A program made the position numbers and the translations under genes. A stretch of DNA of 64,000 nt from Phylloscopus collybita (lineage: Eukaryota; Chordata; Aves; Passeriformes; Phylloscopidae): the NCBI GenBank assembly GCA_027886175.1, contig JAJNNQ010000142.1:2734501-2798500 (forward strand). The letters run 5' to 3'. The notes below the pieces were generated by a model. It was not told the origin of the DNA, made no database searches, and saw only the letters and a list, made by a program, of their open reading frames with translations. This document shows, piece by piece, positions 49,939 through 58,600 of this stretch (position 1 is its first letter; each line of letters begins with the position of its first letter).

Positions 49939-51699
49939 ATGTGGTCTAGCTTTCCCTGGTTTGGGTGGCACGTGGTGGTGGCTGTATTTCTGCCATTTGC
50001 TACTCCTTATGTAAATATGGGTCCTATGACTAAGGCTACTGTGGCTGGCATTCAGTTTATTTTGTGGATTAATAAGGTGAGAAATTCATGGATTTTTAAC
50101 TTCCTCTGGAAAGCAAGCACATGGATTCATAGCTATCATAGGCTAACTCTGTGCTTCTGGGGTTACTTTAACAATGGTACCTATTGTAAGGAAATGGCAC
50201 CGGGGGAAATTTTCTCCCAGCCCTTCACACAGTTTTTTGGGTCCACCCCACCAGTTTTTGAAGGGTTGAAATCTCTGAGTGCTAATGATATCATACAGTG
50301 GCTGGTGTTGCTGGTATGCCTGTTCTGTTTGGCATTCAGAGATAAGGGGAAATTGGCCTGGGTAAGCACCTTAATAAGTACCCCAGAGAATAAGAATGCA
50401 GCCCAAGAGTCCGCTCCTGCCCCACAGCCTGCCTCAGAGATAAACCACCCGGTTTGGGTGGGGGCTCTGATGAAGGAGATGCAGGAGAAGATGGGCCAGA
50501 TGCTGAGGGAGTACATTTCCCCAGCTAGTGGGAAATCCTTCCCCTGCCCTGACAAAAGAGAGCCTGATGGTGCAGCAATGAAACCCACAGAGATTACAAC
50601 TGCTCAGGTCCCAGCTGAACCACAGGGGCAGTCACAGCCAGCGGCAGTTGCCCCTGTGGAAACAAAGAAATCTAAGGTGAAAACAGCAAACCCAGACAAT
50701 AAGAAAGGAGGGCCCTCACAACCTGCAGGGGAATCACATGTTCAGATCATCACCGAGTCCCTGTCGTATGAAAGTCTCCGTAACCTGCAAAAAGATATTG
50801 TACGGCGGGGGCGTGAGGCTTACACAGCCTGGCTACTTTGGGTTTGGGACCTCATGGGTACTGGTGTGCAATTGGACAGTGGTGAGGCAAGGAATTTGGG
50901 ACCCTTGACCCAGGACTCAGGTATAAATCAGGTATTTGTAAGAGAGCCAGGACCCCTTTCCCTTTGGGAGCGGCTTTTAATGAGTGTGAGAGAGAGATTT
51001 ATCCACAAAGAAAGAATGCAGGAGCACCACCATAGAATGCGCTGGAAAACTCTGGAGGAAGGGATCCAACAGCTGAGGGAAGTGGCGGTGCTGGAGGTAC
51101 TTTTTGGGAGGAGTGGACAGCATGATAATGACCCTGACAAGGTTAAATGCACAGGGCAGATGTTGTGGAATCTGGCAAATCTAGGGCCATCTCAGTACAC
51201 CACCTTTATTGCAACAATTAATGCTGAGGACAATCGAGAGACAGTGGGGTCTGTTGCCAATAAGCTTAGGAACTATGAAAGTATGATCAATGGCCCGATG
51301 CAGGCTCATATCTCTGCCGTGGTTAAAGAACTCAAAGAAGAGATAAGGGGGGTGAGGGAGGAGATGAGGACAAACAGTTCCAATGTGGCACCAGTGCGAG
51401 TCACAGGCCCCAGAGTTAGAGCCCAACGACCCCCAGCTCGAGAGAGAGGGTACACCCCAAGAGCTGACCTGTGGTTTTATCTGCGTGACCATGGGGAAGA
51501 CATGGGAATGTGGGATGGGAAACCCACTTCTGTCCTGGCAGCACGGGTGCGTGAGCTCAAGGAGAGGAACAATCACCAAGGGGGATCTACGAAAATGAAA
51601 GTAGCCTCAGCCTCCTATAACCAAGCTGCCAATGCTGTGTTGAATCCCCTTGAAGGAACCTCTAGTATGTATGCTCAGGAAGGGGATAACCAGTGCTAG
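49939..51699 (+). CDS. gag: Gag polyprotein with hydrophobic N-terminus
   Basis: The 586-codon ORF starts at the first ATG after the primer site and ends at UAG (51697-51699). Its position and the co-linear pro-pol in the same frame identify it as Gag, the structural protein of the particle. Residues 8-24 are hydrophobic and 117-134 (starting DIIQWLVLLVCLF) look like a transmembrane helix followed by a basic RDKGK. There is an NGT sequon at 79-81. Residue 2 is Trp, so N-myristoylation is ruled out. Residues ~150-270 are Pro/Gln/Ala-rich. About 270-480 is predicted helical and probably capsid, with a run of charged helices around 340-380. The C-terminus has Arg-rich stretches but no CCHC zinc knuckle and no PTAP or PPxY late motif. 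The capsid assignment is inference; the membrane segments are read from composition. Confidence 0.85.
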   Translation: MWSSFPWFGWHVVVAVFLPFATPYVNMGPMTKATVAGIQFILWINKVRNSWIFNFLWKASTWIHSYHRLTLCFWGYFNNGTYCKEMAPGEIFSQPFTQFFGSTPPVFEGLKSLSANDIIQWLVLLVCLFCLAFRDKGKLAWVSTLISTPENKNAAQESAPAPQPASEINHPVWVGALMKEMQEKMGQMLREYISPASGKSFPCPDKREPDGAAMKPTEITTAQVPAEPQGQSQPAAVAPVETKKSKVKTANPDNKKGGPSQPAGESHVQIITESLSYESLRNLQKDIVRRGREAYTAWLLWVWDLMGTGVQLDSGEARNLGPLTQDSGINQVFVREPGPLSLWERLLMSVRERFIHKERMQEHHHRMRWKTLEEGIQQLREVAVLEVLFGRSGQHDNDPDKVKCTGQMLWNLANLGPSQYTTFIATINAEDNRETVGSVANKLRNYESMINGPMQAHISAVVKELKEEIRGVREEMRTNSSNVAPVRVTGPRVRAQRPPARERGYTPRADLWFYLRDHGEDMGMWDGKPTSVLAARVRELKERNNHQGGSTKMKVASASYNQAANAVLNPLEGTSSMYAQEGDNQC

Positions 51700-51774
51700 A
51701 GGGGCCCTGCCTCTAGCCAGGTAGAGGAAAGGGATAATCGGATCTATTGGACTGTGTGGATCCGATGGCCTGGC
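51695..51774 (+). promoter_or_regulatory. Candidate gag stop-codon readthrough element
   Basis: Gag's UAG (51697-51699) lies inside a perfect 8-bp stem: GCTAGAGG (51695-51702) with CCTCTAGC (51710-51717), loop 7 nt. The 3' arm can pair instead with TAGAGG (51722-51727), giving a hairpin that starts 10 nt after the stop. Its six-base loop GCCAGG (51716-51721) is perfectly complementary to CCTGGC (51769-51774), a possible H-type pseudoknot. A pseudoknot 8 nt after UAG drives readthrough in murine leukaemia virus. The pairings are seen in the sequence; function is inferred from that parallel. Confidence 0.6.
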
Positions 51775-54700
51775 ACATCTGACCCACAAAAATACACGGC
51801 TTTGGTTGACACTGGTGCCCAATGTACCCTGATGCCATCAGGGTATGTAGGAACAGAACCCATTTCTATTTCTGGGGTGACAGGAGGGTCCCAGCAGCTG
51901 ACTGTAGTGGAAGCCGAAGTGAGTTTAACTGGGAATGGGTGGCAGAAACACCCCATTGTGACTGGCCCAGAGGCCCCGTGCATCCTCGGCATAGACTATC
52001 TCAGAAATGGATATTTCAAAGACCCAAAAGGATATCGTTGGGCTTTTGGAGTAGCTGCTGTAGAGACGGAAGAGATCAAACAACTGAATACCTTGCCTGG
52101 TCTCTCAGATGACCCTTCTGCTGTGGGACTGCTAAGAGTTGAAGAACAACAGGTACCAATTGCCACAGCAACAGTGCACCGTCGGCAATACCGCACTGAC
52201 AGAGACTCAGTGACCCCGATCCATGAGATGATTCGTAAACTGGAGAGCCAAGGGGTGGTCAGTAAGGCTCATTCACCTTTTAACAGCCCCATCTGGCCTG
52301 TGCGTAAGCCCAGTGGGGAATGGAGACTGACAGTGGATTACCGTGGTCTGAATGAGGTCACGCCACCACTGAGCGCTGCTGTGCCAGACATGTTGGAGTT
52401 GCAGTATGAGCTGGAGTCCAAGGCAGCAAAGTGGTACGCGACCATTGACATTGCCAATGCCTTCTTCTCCATTCCTGTGGCAGCAGAGTGCAGACCCCAG
52501 TTTGCTTTCACCTGGAGAGGTGTGCAGTACACCTGGAATCGGCTGCCCCAGGGGTGGAAGCACAGTCCCACCATCTGCCATGGACTGATCCAGGATGCAC
52601 TGGAAAAGGGTGAGGCTCCGGACCATCTACAGTACATAGATGACATCATTGTGTGGGGGAACACGGCAATGGAAGTCTTTGAGAAAGGAGAGAAGATCAT
52701 CCAAATTCTCCTGGAAGCCGGTTTTGCCATCAAGAAGAGCAAAGTCAAGGGACCTGCCCAAGAGATCCAGTTCCTGGGAGTGAAGTGGCAAGATGGACGG
52801 CGTCAGATTCCCACTGAGGTCATCAATAAGATCACTGCCATGTCCCCACCAACCAACAAGAAGGAAACACAAGCTTTCCTAGGGGCCATTGGCTTTTGGA
52901 GGATGCACATCCCTGAGTACAGTCAGATTGTGAGCCCTCTCTACCTGGTTACCCGCAAGAAGAACGATTTCCACTGGGGCCCAGAACAGCAACACGCCTT
53001 TGCCCAGATCAAGCAGGAAATCGCACATGCGGTAGCCCTTGGCCCAGTCAGGACGGGACCAGAGGTAAAGAACGTGCTCTACTCTGCAGCCGGGAGCCAT
53101 GGTCTGTCCTGGAGCCTGTGGCAGAAGGTGCCAGGTGAGACTCGAGGCCGGCCACTGGGATTCTGGAGCCGAAGCTACAGAGGGTCTGAAGCCAATTACA
53201 CTCCCACAGAGAAGGAGATCTTGGCCGCCTACGAAGGAGTTCAAGCTGCCTCAGAGGTGATTGGCACTGAAGCACAACTCCTCCTGGCACCCCGACTACC
53301 GGTGCTGGGATGGATGTTTAAAGGAAAGGTTCCCTCCACCCACCATGCTACCGATGCCACGTGGAGCAAATGGATCGCCCTCATCACTCAGCGTGCCCGT
53401 ATTGGTAACCCGAATCGCCCTGGGATTTTGGAAGTAATCACCAACTGGCCAGAAGCTGAGAACTTCAGTCTCACTGACGAAGAAGAACAAGTAACCCGGG
53501 CTGAAGAAGCTCCACCATACAACCAACTGCCAGCAGAAGAAACACGCTACGCTCTTTTCACTGATGGTTCCTGTCGCATCGTAGGGATGAACCGGAAGTG
53601 GAAAGCAGCCGTATGGAGCCCCACAAGACAAGTTGCACACGCCACTGAAGGAGAAGGTGGGTCAAGCCAGCTTGCTGAACTCAAAGCTGTTCAATTGGCC
53701 CTGGACATTGCTGAAAGAGAGAAGTGGCCGAAGCTCTACCTCTACACTGATTCGTGGATGGTGGCTAATGCTCTGTGGGGCTGGCTGGAAAGGTGGAAAA
53801 AAGCCAACTGGCAGCGTAGGGGAAAACCAATCTGGGCTGCTGATGAGTGGAAGGACATTGCCATCAGGGTAGGGAAACTACCTGTGAAAGTCCGTCATGT
53901 GGATGCCCATGTCCCCAAGAGTCGGGCTAATGAGGAGCACCGGAACAACGAGCAAGTAGATCAAGCTGCGAGGATAAAGGTATCCAAGGTAGACTTGGAT
54001 TGGCAACACAAGGGAGAGTTGTTCCTAGCTCGGTGGGCCCATGATGCTTCAGGTCATCAGGGCAGAGATGCCACCTATAAGTGGGCACGAGACCGAGGGG
54101 TGGATCTAACCATGAACAGTATTTCACAGGTTATCCACGACTGTGAGACGTGTGCTGCCATCAAGCAGGCCAAGCGGGTGAAGCCCCTCTGGTACGGTGG
54201 ACGGTGGTCCAAGTACAAGTATGGGGAGGCCTGGCAGATTGATTACATCACTCTGCCCCAAACCCGCCAAGGCAAGCGCTACGTGCTGACCATGGTGGAA
54301 GCCACCACTGGGTGGCTGGAGACCTATCCTGTGCCTCATGCCACCGCCCGGAACACCATCCTGGGCCTGGAAAAACAAGTCCTGTGGAGACATGGCACCC
54401 CTGAGAGGATTGAGTCGGACAACGGGACTCATTTCAAGAACAGCCTCATAAACACCTGGGCTAAGGAACACGGCATTGAATGGATATATCACATCCCTTA
54501 TCATGCACCAGCTGCCGGGAAAGTTGAACGGTGCAATGGACTGCTTAAGACCACCCTGAAAGCACTTGGCGGGGGGACCTTCAGAAATTGGGAAGTGAAC
54601 TTAGCAAAGGCCACCTGGATGGTCAACACCCGAGGGTCTATTAATCGAGCTGGTCCTGCCCACTCTACCCCTTTGCACACAGTGGATGGAGACAAAGTCC

Positions 54701-54882
54701 CTGTAGTACATATGAGAGGTATCTTAGGAAAGACTGTTTGGGTAAACCCCACCTTGGGCAAAGGTGAACCCACCCGTGGGATTGTTTTTGCTCAAGGACC
54801 TGGTAACACTTGGTGGGTGATGCAGAAAGATGGGAAAACCAGTTGTGTACCACAGGAAAACCTAATCCTAAGTGAGAACTGA
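51700..54882 (+). CDS. pol: Pro-Pol: protease, RT, RNase H, integrase (by readthrough)
   Basis: This 1060-codon ORF lies in the same frame as gag with only UAG between. There is no AUG before 51832, which is already past the protease active site, so it must be made as Gag-Pol. Counting from the codon after UAG: aspartic protease with DTGA at 37-40 and ILGIDYL further on; reverse transcriptase with catalytic D250 and YIDD at 312-315; RNase H with D622, E660, D684, D754; integrase with zinc residues H781, H786, C815, C818 and catalytic D848, D907, E943 (35 residues between the last two). All are present and the frame has no break. No dUTPase follows integrase, unlike mammalian ERVL. The product copies the RNA genome into DNA and integrates it. 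Confidence 0.93.
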   Translation, partial: RGPASSQVEERDNRIYWTVWIRWPGTSDPQKYTALVDTGAQCTLMPSGYVGTEPISISGVTGGSQQLTVVEAEVSLTGNGWQKHPIVTGPEAPCILGIDYLRNGYFKDPKGYRWAFGVAAVETEEIKQLNTLPGLSDDPSAVGLLRVEEQQVPIATATVHRRQYRTDRDSVTPIHEMIRKLESQGVVSKAHSPFNSPIWPVRKPSGEWRLTVDYRGLNEVTPPLSAAVPDMLELQYELESKAAKWYATIDIANAFFSIPVAAECRPQFAFTWRGVQYTWNRLPQGWKHSPTICHGLIQDALEKGEAPDHLQYIDDIIVWGNTAMEVFEKGEKIIQILLEAGFAIKKSKVKGPAQEIQFLGVKWQDGRRQIPTEVINKITAMSPPTNKKETQAFLGAIGFWRMHIPEYSQIVSPLYLVTRKKNDFHWGPEQQHAFAQIKQEIAHAVALGPVRTGPEVKNVLYSAAGSHGLSWSLWQKVPGETRGRPLGFWSRSYRGSEANYTPTEKEILAAYEGVQAASEVIGTEAQLLLAPRLPVLGWMFKGKVPSTHHATDATWSKWIALITQRARIGNPNRPGILEVITNWPEAENFSLTDEEEQVTRAEEAPPYNQLPAEETRYALFTDGSCRIVGMNRKWKAAVWSPTRQVAHATEGEGGSSQLAELKAVQLALDIAEREKWPKLYLYTDSWMVANALWGWLERWKKANWQRRGKPIWAADEWKDIAIRVGKLPVKVRHVDAHVPKSRANEEHRNNEQVDQAARIKVSKVDLDWQHKGELFLARWAHDASGHQGRDATYKWARDRGVDLTMNSISQVIHDCETCAAIKQAKRVKPLWYGGRWSKYKYGEAWQIDYITLPQTRQGKRYVLTMVEATTGWLETYPVPHATARNTILGLEKQVLWRHGTPERIESDNGTHFKNSLINTWAKEHGIEWIYHIPYHAPAAGKVERCNGLLKTTLKALGGGTFRNWEVNLAKATWMVNTRGSINRAGPAHSTPLHTVDGDKVPVVHMRGILGKTVWVNPTLGKGEPTRGIVFAQGPGNTWWVMQKDGKTSCVPQENLILSEN

Positions 54883-54961
54883 GTGTGAGGGTTCATTCTG
54901 TATAGTGGAGTTTATTAATTTAGGTATGATACAGATGGTAATAGAATAAGGGGTGGAACGT
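54883..54961 (+). other. Short 3' untranslated gap with polypurine tract
   Basis: Only 79 bp lie between pol stop and 3' LTR, so no env can be present. A purine-rich AATAAGGGGTGGAA (about 54945-54958) immediately before the LTR is the likely plus-strand primer. It is shorter and more interrupted than textbook tracts. Confidence 0.65.
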
Positions 54962-55672
54962 TGTCTTGGGTTGTGGAGCCGGGTTTTGTATATTCTATTT
55001 ACATCTGTTTTGGGGCCTGATGACCCACCTTGACAGGCCATTGTTACCTTCCCCAGCCTGTGCGGTGCATTTGCATTTCTATACATCTCATGCCCTGGCG
55101 GTGGGGGGTGGGGGGGAGGGGGGGTGGCCGGGGGTTGGCGGTTCGGCCCTGCTGCAGGAGTGGTTCGGCCCTGCTGCAGGAGTGGTTCGGCCCTGCTGCA
55201 GGAGCTGGGTGCTCGGGGCTTCCTTCGCGCGGTGTGGCAAGAGCTTCTTTGTCTCCTGTGCTCGCCATCCTGTCTCCCTCCTCGCCGTCCCTGAACCGGT
55301 TTCTTCGCAGAATCATCTCTGCTCCAACAGGATCACGTCTGCCACTCCAGAAGTGTTTGGACTGTTTACGTTCGGACTGTTACCAACATCCTGAATCACA
55401 GGGTCAGATTGAAACTCTGACTTTGTCAGGGTTTTCTTCTAAAATTATTGTTTATTTGTTTATTTGTTTGTTTGGTTGGGTGGTTTTGTTTCCTATCACA
55501 TTTGTATTGTTAATACCTCCTAGTAAAGAACTGTTATTCCTATTCCCAACATTTTTGCCTGAGAGCCCTTGATTGCAAAATTATAATTCGTCGGGGTGCG
55601 AGGGGTTGGTATTCTCCATCCTAGGGGAACCTCAGTTTCCCTGGCAGATACCTGTCTTTCCAAACCAAGACA
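54962..55672 (+). repeat. 3' LTR (711 bp)
   Basis: The LTR has the same length and ends as the 5' LTR (offset 5823) and reads identically by eye over its whole length, including the G-rich tract, the three 22-bp repeats and the variant AGTAAA. Identity of the LTRs is the basis for calling the insertion recent. Confidence 0.95.
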
Positions 55673-55677
55673 CACAG
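55673..55677. repeat. ERV target-site duplication (3')
   Basis: CACAG matches 49134-49138. The 499-bp unit then continues GAAAGCCGGCAGAGC. Confidence 0.93.
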
Positions 55678-58600
55678 GAAAGCCGGCAGAGCTGCTCCTC
55701 TAGCTGCTCTACGCAGAGGCAACTGTAAATCAGCTAGACAGTGATCCTGTTGTGGAAAAGGCAGGAAAGTGGCTGCAAAAGCGTTTTGGCTTGCTGGAAG
55801 CAGCAGCAAGCACGCGGGCTTCTCTGCACGCTGCAAACACAAAACAGAAGCACCTACACGGCGAGAGGAGACGGCCTGACACCTGCTGCACTCAGTACAG
55901 CTCTGGGCTGCTGCCAGGAAAGGTATTTCAAGGAACTAGCAACGGGGACTCTGCACTATGCTGGGACAGTTTCTACAAGGTGACCAGAAGCTGTTCGCCA
56001 GCACCCGCTTGCAGCGACCAAGTTTGGCTTTCCACGTTCTTCCCCGGCTCTCTTTCGCTTCTCCGCACAAGCTGCGGCTGGACCGAAGACGCCGCTGGCT
56101 GTGGTTCCGCGAAGCGCTGCTTTCTCGGCAAAACGCAGCTTCTCGTTCTTGACAGCTCTGCTATGCAGAAGCACAGGAAAGCCGGCAGAGCTGCTCCTCT
56201 AGCTGCTCTACGCAGAGGCAACTGTAAATCAGCTAGACAGTGATCCTGTTGTGGAAAAGGCAGGAAAGTGGCTGCAAAAGCGTTTTGGCTTGCTGGAAGC
56301 AGCAGCAAGCACGCGGGCTTCTCTGCACGCTGCAAACAAAAAACAGAAGCACCTACACGGCGAGAGGAGACTGCCTGACACCTGCTGCACTCAGTACAGC
56401 TATGGGCTGCTGCCAGGAAAGGTATTTCAAGGAACTAGCAACGGGGACTCTGCACTGTGCTGGGAGAGTTTCTACATGGTGACCAGAAGCTGTTCGCCAG
56501 CACCCGCTTGCAGCGACCGAGTTCGGCTTTCCACGTTCTTCCCCGGCTCTCTTTCGCTTCTCCGCACAAGCTGCGGCTGGACCGAAGACGCCGCTGGCTG
56601 TGCTTCCGCGAAGCGCTGCTTTCTCGGCAAAACGCAGCTTCTTGTTCTTGACAGCTCTGCTATGCAGAAGCACAGGAAAGCCGGCAGAGCTGCTCCTCTA
56701 GCTGCTCTACGCAGAGGCAACTGTAAATCAGCTAGACAGTGATCCTGTTGTGGAAAAGGCAGGAAAGTGGCTGCAAAAGCGTTTTGGCTTGCTGGAAGCA
56801 GCAGCAAGCACGCGGGCTTCTCTGCACGCTGCAAACACAAAACAGAAGCACCTACACGGCGAGAGGAGACTGCCTGACACCTGCTGCACTCAGTACAGCT
56901 CTGGGCTGCTGCCAGGAAAGGTATTTCAAGGAACTAGCCACGGGGACTCTGCACTGTGCTGGGACAGTTTCTACAAGGTGACCAGAAGCTGTTCGCCAGC
57001 ACCCGCTTGCAGCGACCGAGTTCGGCTTTCCACGTTCTTCCCCGGCTCTCTTTCGCTTCTCCGCACAAGCTGCGGCTGTACCGAAGACGCCGCTGGCTGT
57101 GCTTCCGCGAAGCGCTGCTTTCTCGGCAAAACGCAGCTTCTCGTTCTTGACAGCTCTGCTATGCAGAAGCACAGGAAAGCCGGCAGAGCTGCTCCTCTAG
57201 CTGCTCTACGCAGAGGCAACTGTAAATCAGCTAGACAGTGATCCTGTTGTGGAAAAGGCAGGAAAGTGGCTGCAAAAGCGTTTTGGCTTGCTGGAAGCAG
57301 CAGCAAGCACGCGGGCTTCTCTGCACGCTGCAAACACAAAACAGAAGCACCTACACGGCGAGAGGAGACGGCCTGACACCTGCTGCACTCAGTACAGCTC
57401 TGGGCTGCTGCCAGGAAAGGTATTTCAAGGAACTAGCCACGGGGACTCTGCACTGTGCTGGGACAGTTTCTACAAGGTGACCAGAAGCTGTTCGCCAGCA
57501 CCCGCTTGCAGCGACCGAGTTTGGCTTTCCACGTTCTTCCCCGGCTCTCTTTCGCTTCTCCGCACAAGCTGCGGCTGTACCGAAGACGCCGCTGGCTGTG
57601 CTTCCGCGAAGCGCTGCTTTCTCGGCAAAACGCAGCTTCTCGTTCTTGACAGCTCTGCTATGCAGAAGCACAGGAAAGCCGGCAGAGCTGCTCCTCTAGC
57701 TGCTCTACGCAGAGGCAACTGTAAATCAGCTAGACAGTGACCCTGTTGTGGAAAAGGCAGGAAAGTGGCTGCAAAAGCGTTTTGGCTTGCTGGAAGCAGC
57801 AGCAAGCACGCGGGCTTCTCTGCACGCTGCAAACACAAAACAGAAGCACCTACACGGCGAGAGGAGACGGCCTGACACCTGCTGCACTCAGTACAGCTCT
57901 GGGCTGCTGCCAGGAAAGGTATTTCAAGGAACTAGCCACGGGGACTCTGCACTGTGCTGGGACAGTTTCTACAAGGTGACCAGAAGCTGTTCGCCAGCAC
58001 CCGCTTGCAGCGACCGAGTTCGGCTTTCCACGTTCTTCCCCGGCTCTCTTTCGCTTCTGCGCACAAGCTGCGGCTGTACCGAAGACGCCGCTGGCTGTGC
58101 TTCCGCGAAGCGCTGCTTTCTCGGCAAAACGCAGCTTCTCGTTCTTGACAGCTCTGCTATGCAGAAGCACAGGAAAGCCGGCAGAGCTGCTCCTCTAGCT
58201 GCTCTACGCAGAGGCAACTGTAAATCAGCTAGACAGTGATCCTGTTGTGGAAAAGGCAGGAAAGTGGCTGCAAAAGCGTTTTGGCTTGCTGGAAGCAGCA
58301 GCAAGCACGCGGGCTTCTCTGCACGCTGCAAACACAAAACAGAAGCACCTACACGGCGAGAAGAGACTGCCTGACACCTGCTGCACTCAGTACAGCTCTG
58401 GGCTGCTGCCAGGAAAGGTATTTCAAGGAACTAGCCACGGGGACTCTGCACTGTGCTGGGAGAGTTTCTACAAGGTGACCAGAAGCTGTTCGCCAGCACC
58501 CGCTTGCAGCGACCGAGTTCGGCTTTCCACGTTCTTCCCCGGCTCTCTTTCGCTTCTCCGCACAAGCTGCGGCTGTACCGAAGACGCCGCTGGCTGTGGT

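Larger units (their letters stand above)
49139..55672 (+). mobile_element. Full-length ERVL-like (class III) endogenous retrovirus
   Basis: The element is 6534 bp: LTR, PBS, gag, UAG, pro-pol, polypurine tract, LTR. It has no env and no dUTPase. Class III is supported by the 5-bp target duplication, the Lys1,2-type primer site (also used by foamy viruses), the lack of env, and RT motifs LPQGWKHSP and YIDD. The class call is from motif memory, not a phylogeny. Both coding regions are open over their full length. The two LTRs appear identical on reading, so the insertion is very young and could be competent for retrotransposition. It lies 256 bp from the palindrome centre. Confidence 0.88.

Noticed and set aside
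51754..51756. Independent start of pol at 51754
   Set aside because: The codon is GTG with no supporting context. The frame is open back to the gag UAG, so readthrough is the simpler reading.
50181..54853. Antisense open frames of 60-136 codons within gag and pol
   Set aside because: They are shadows of the retroviral coding frame, with no domains and no promoter.
54883..54961. Possible env or accessory gene between pol and the 3' LTR
   Set aside because: The gap is only 79 bp and consists of 3' untranslated sequence and the polypurine tract.
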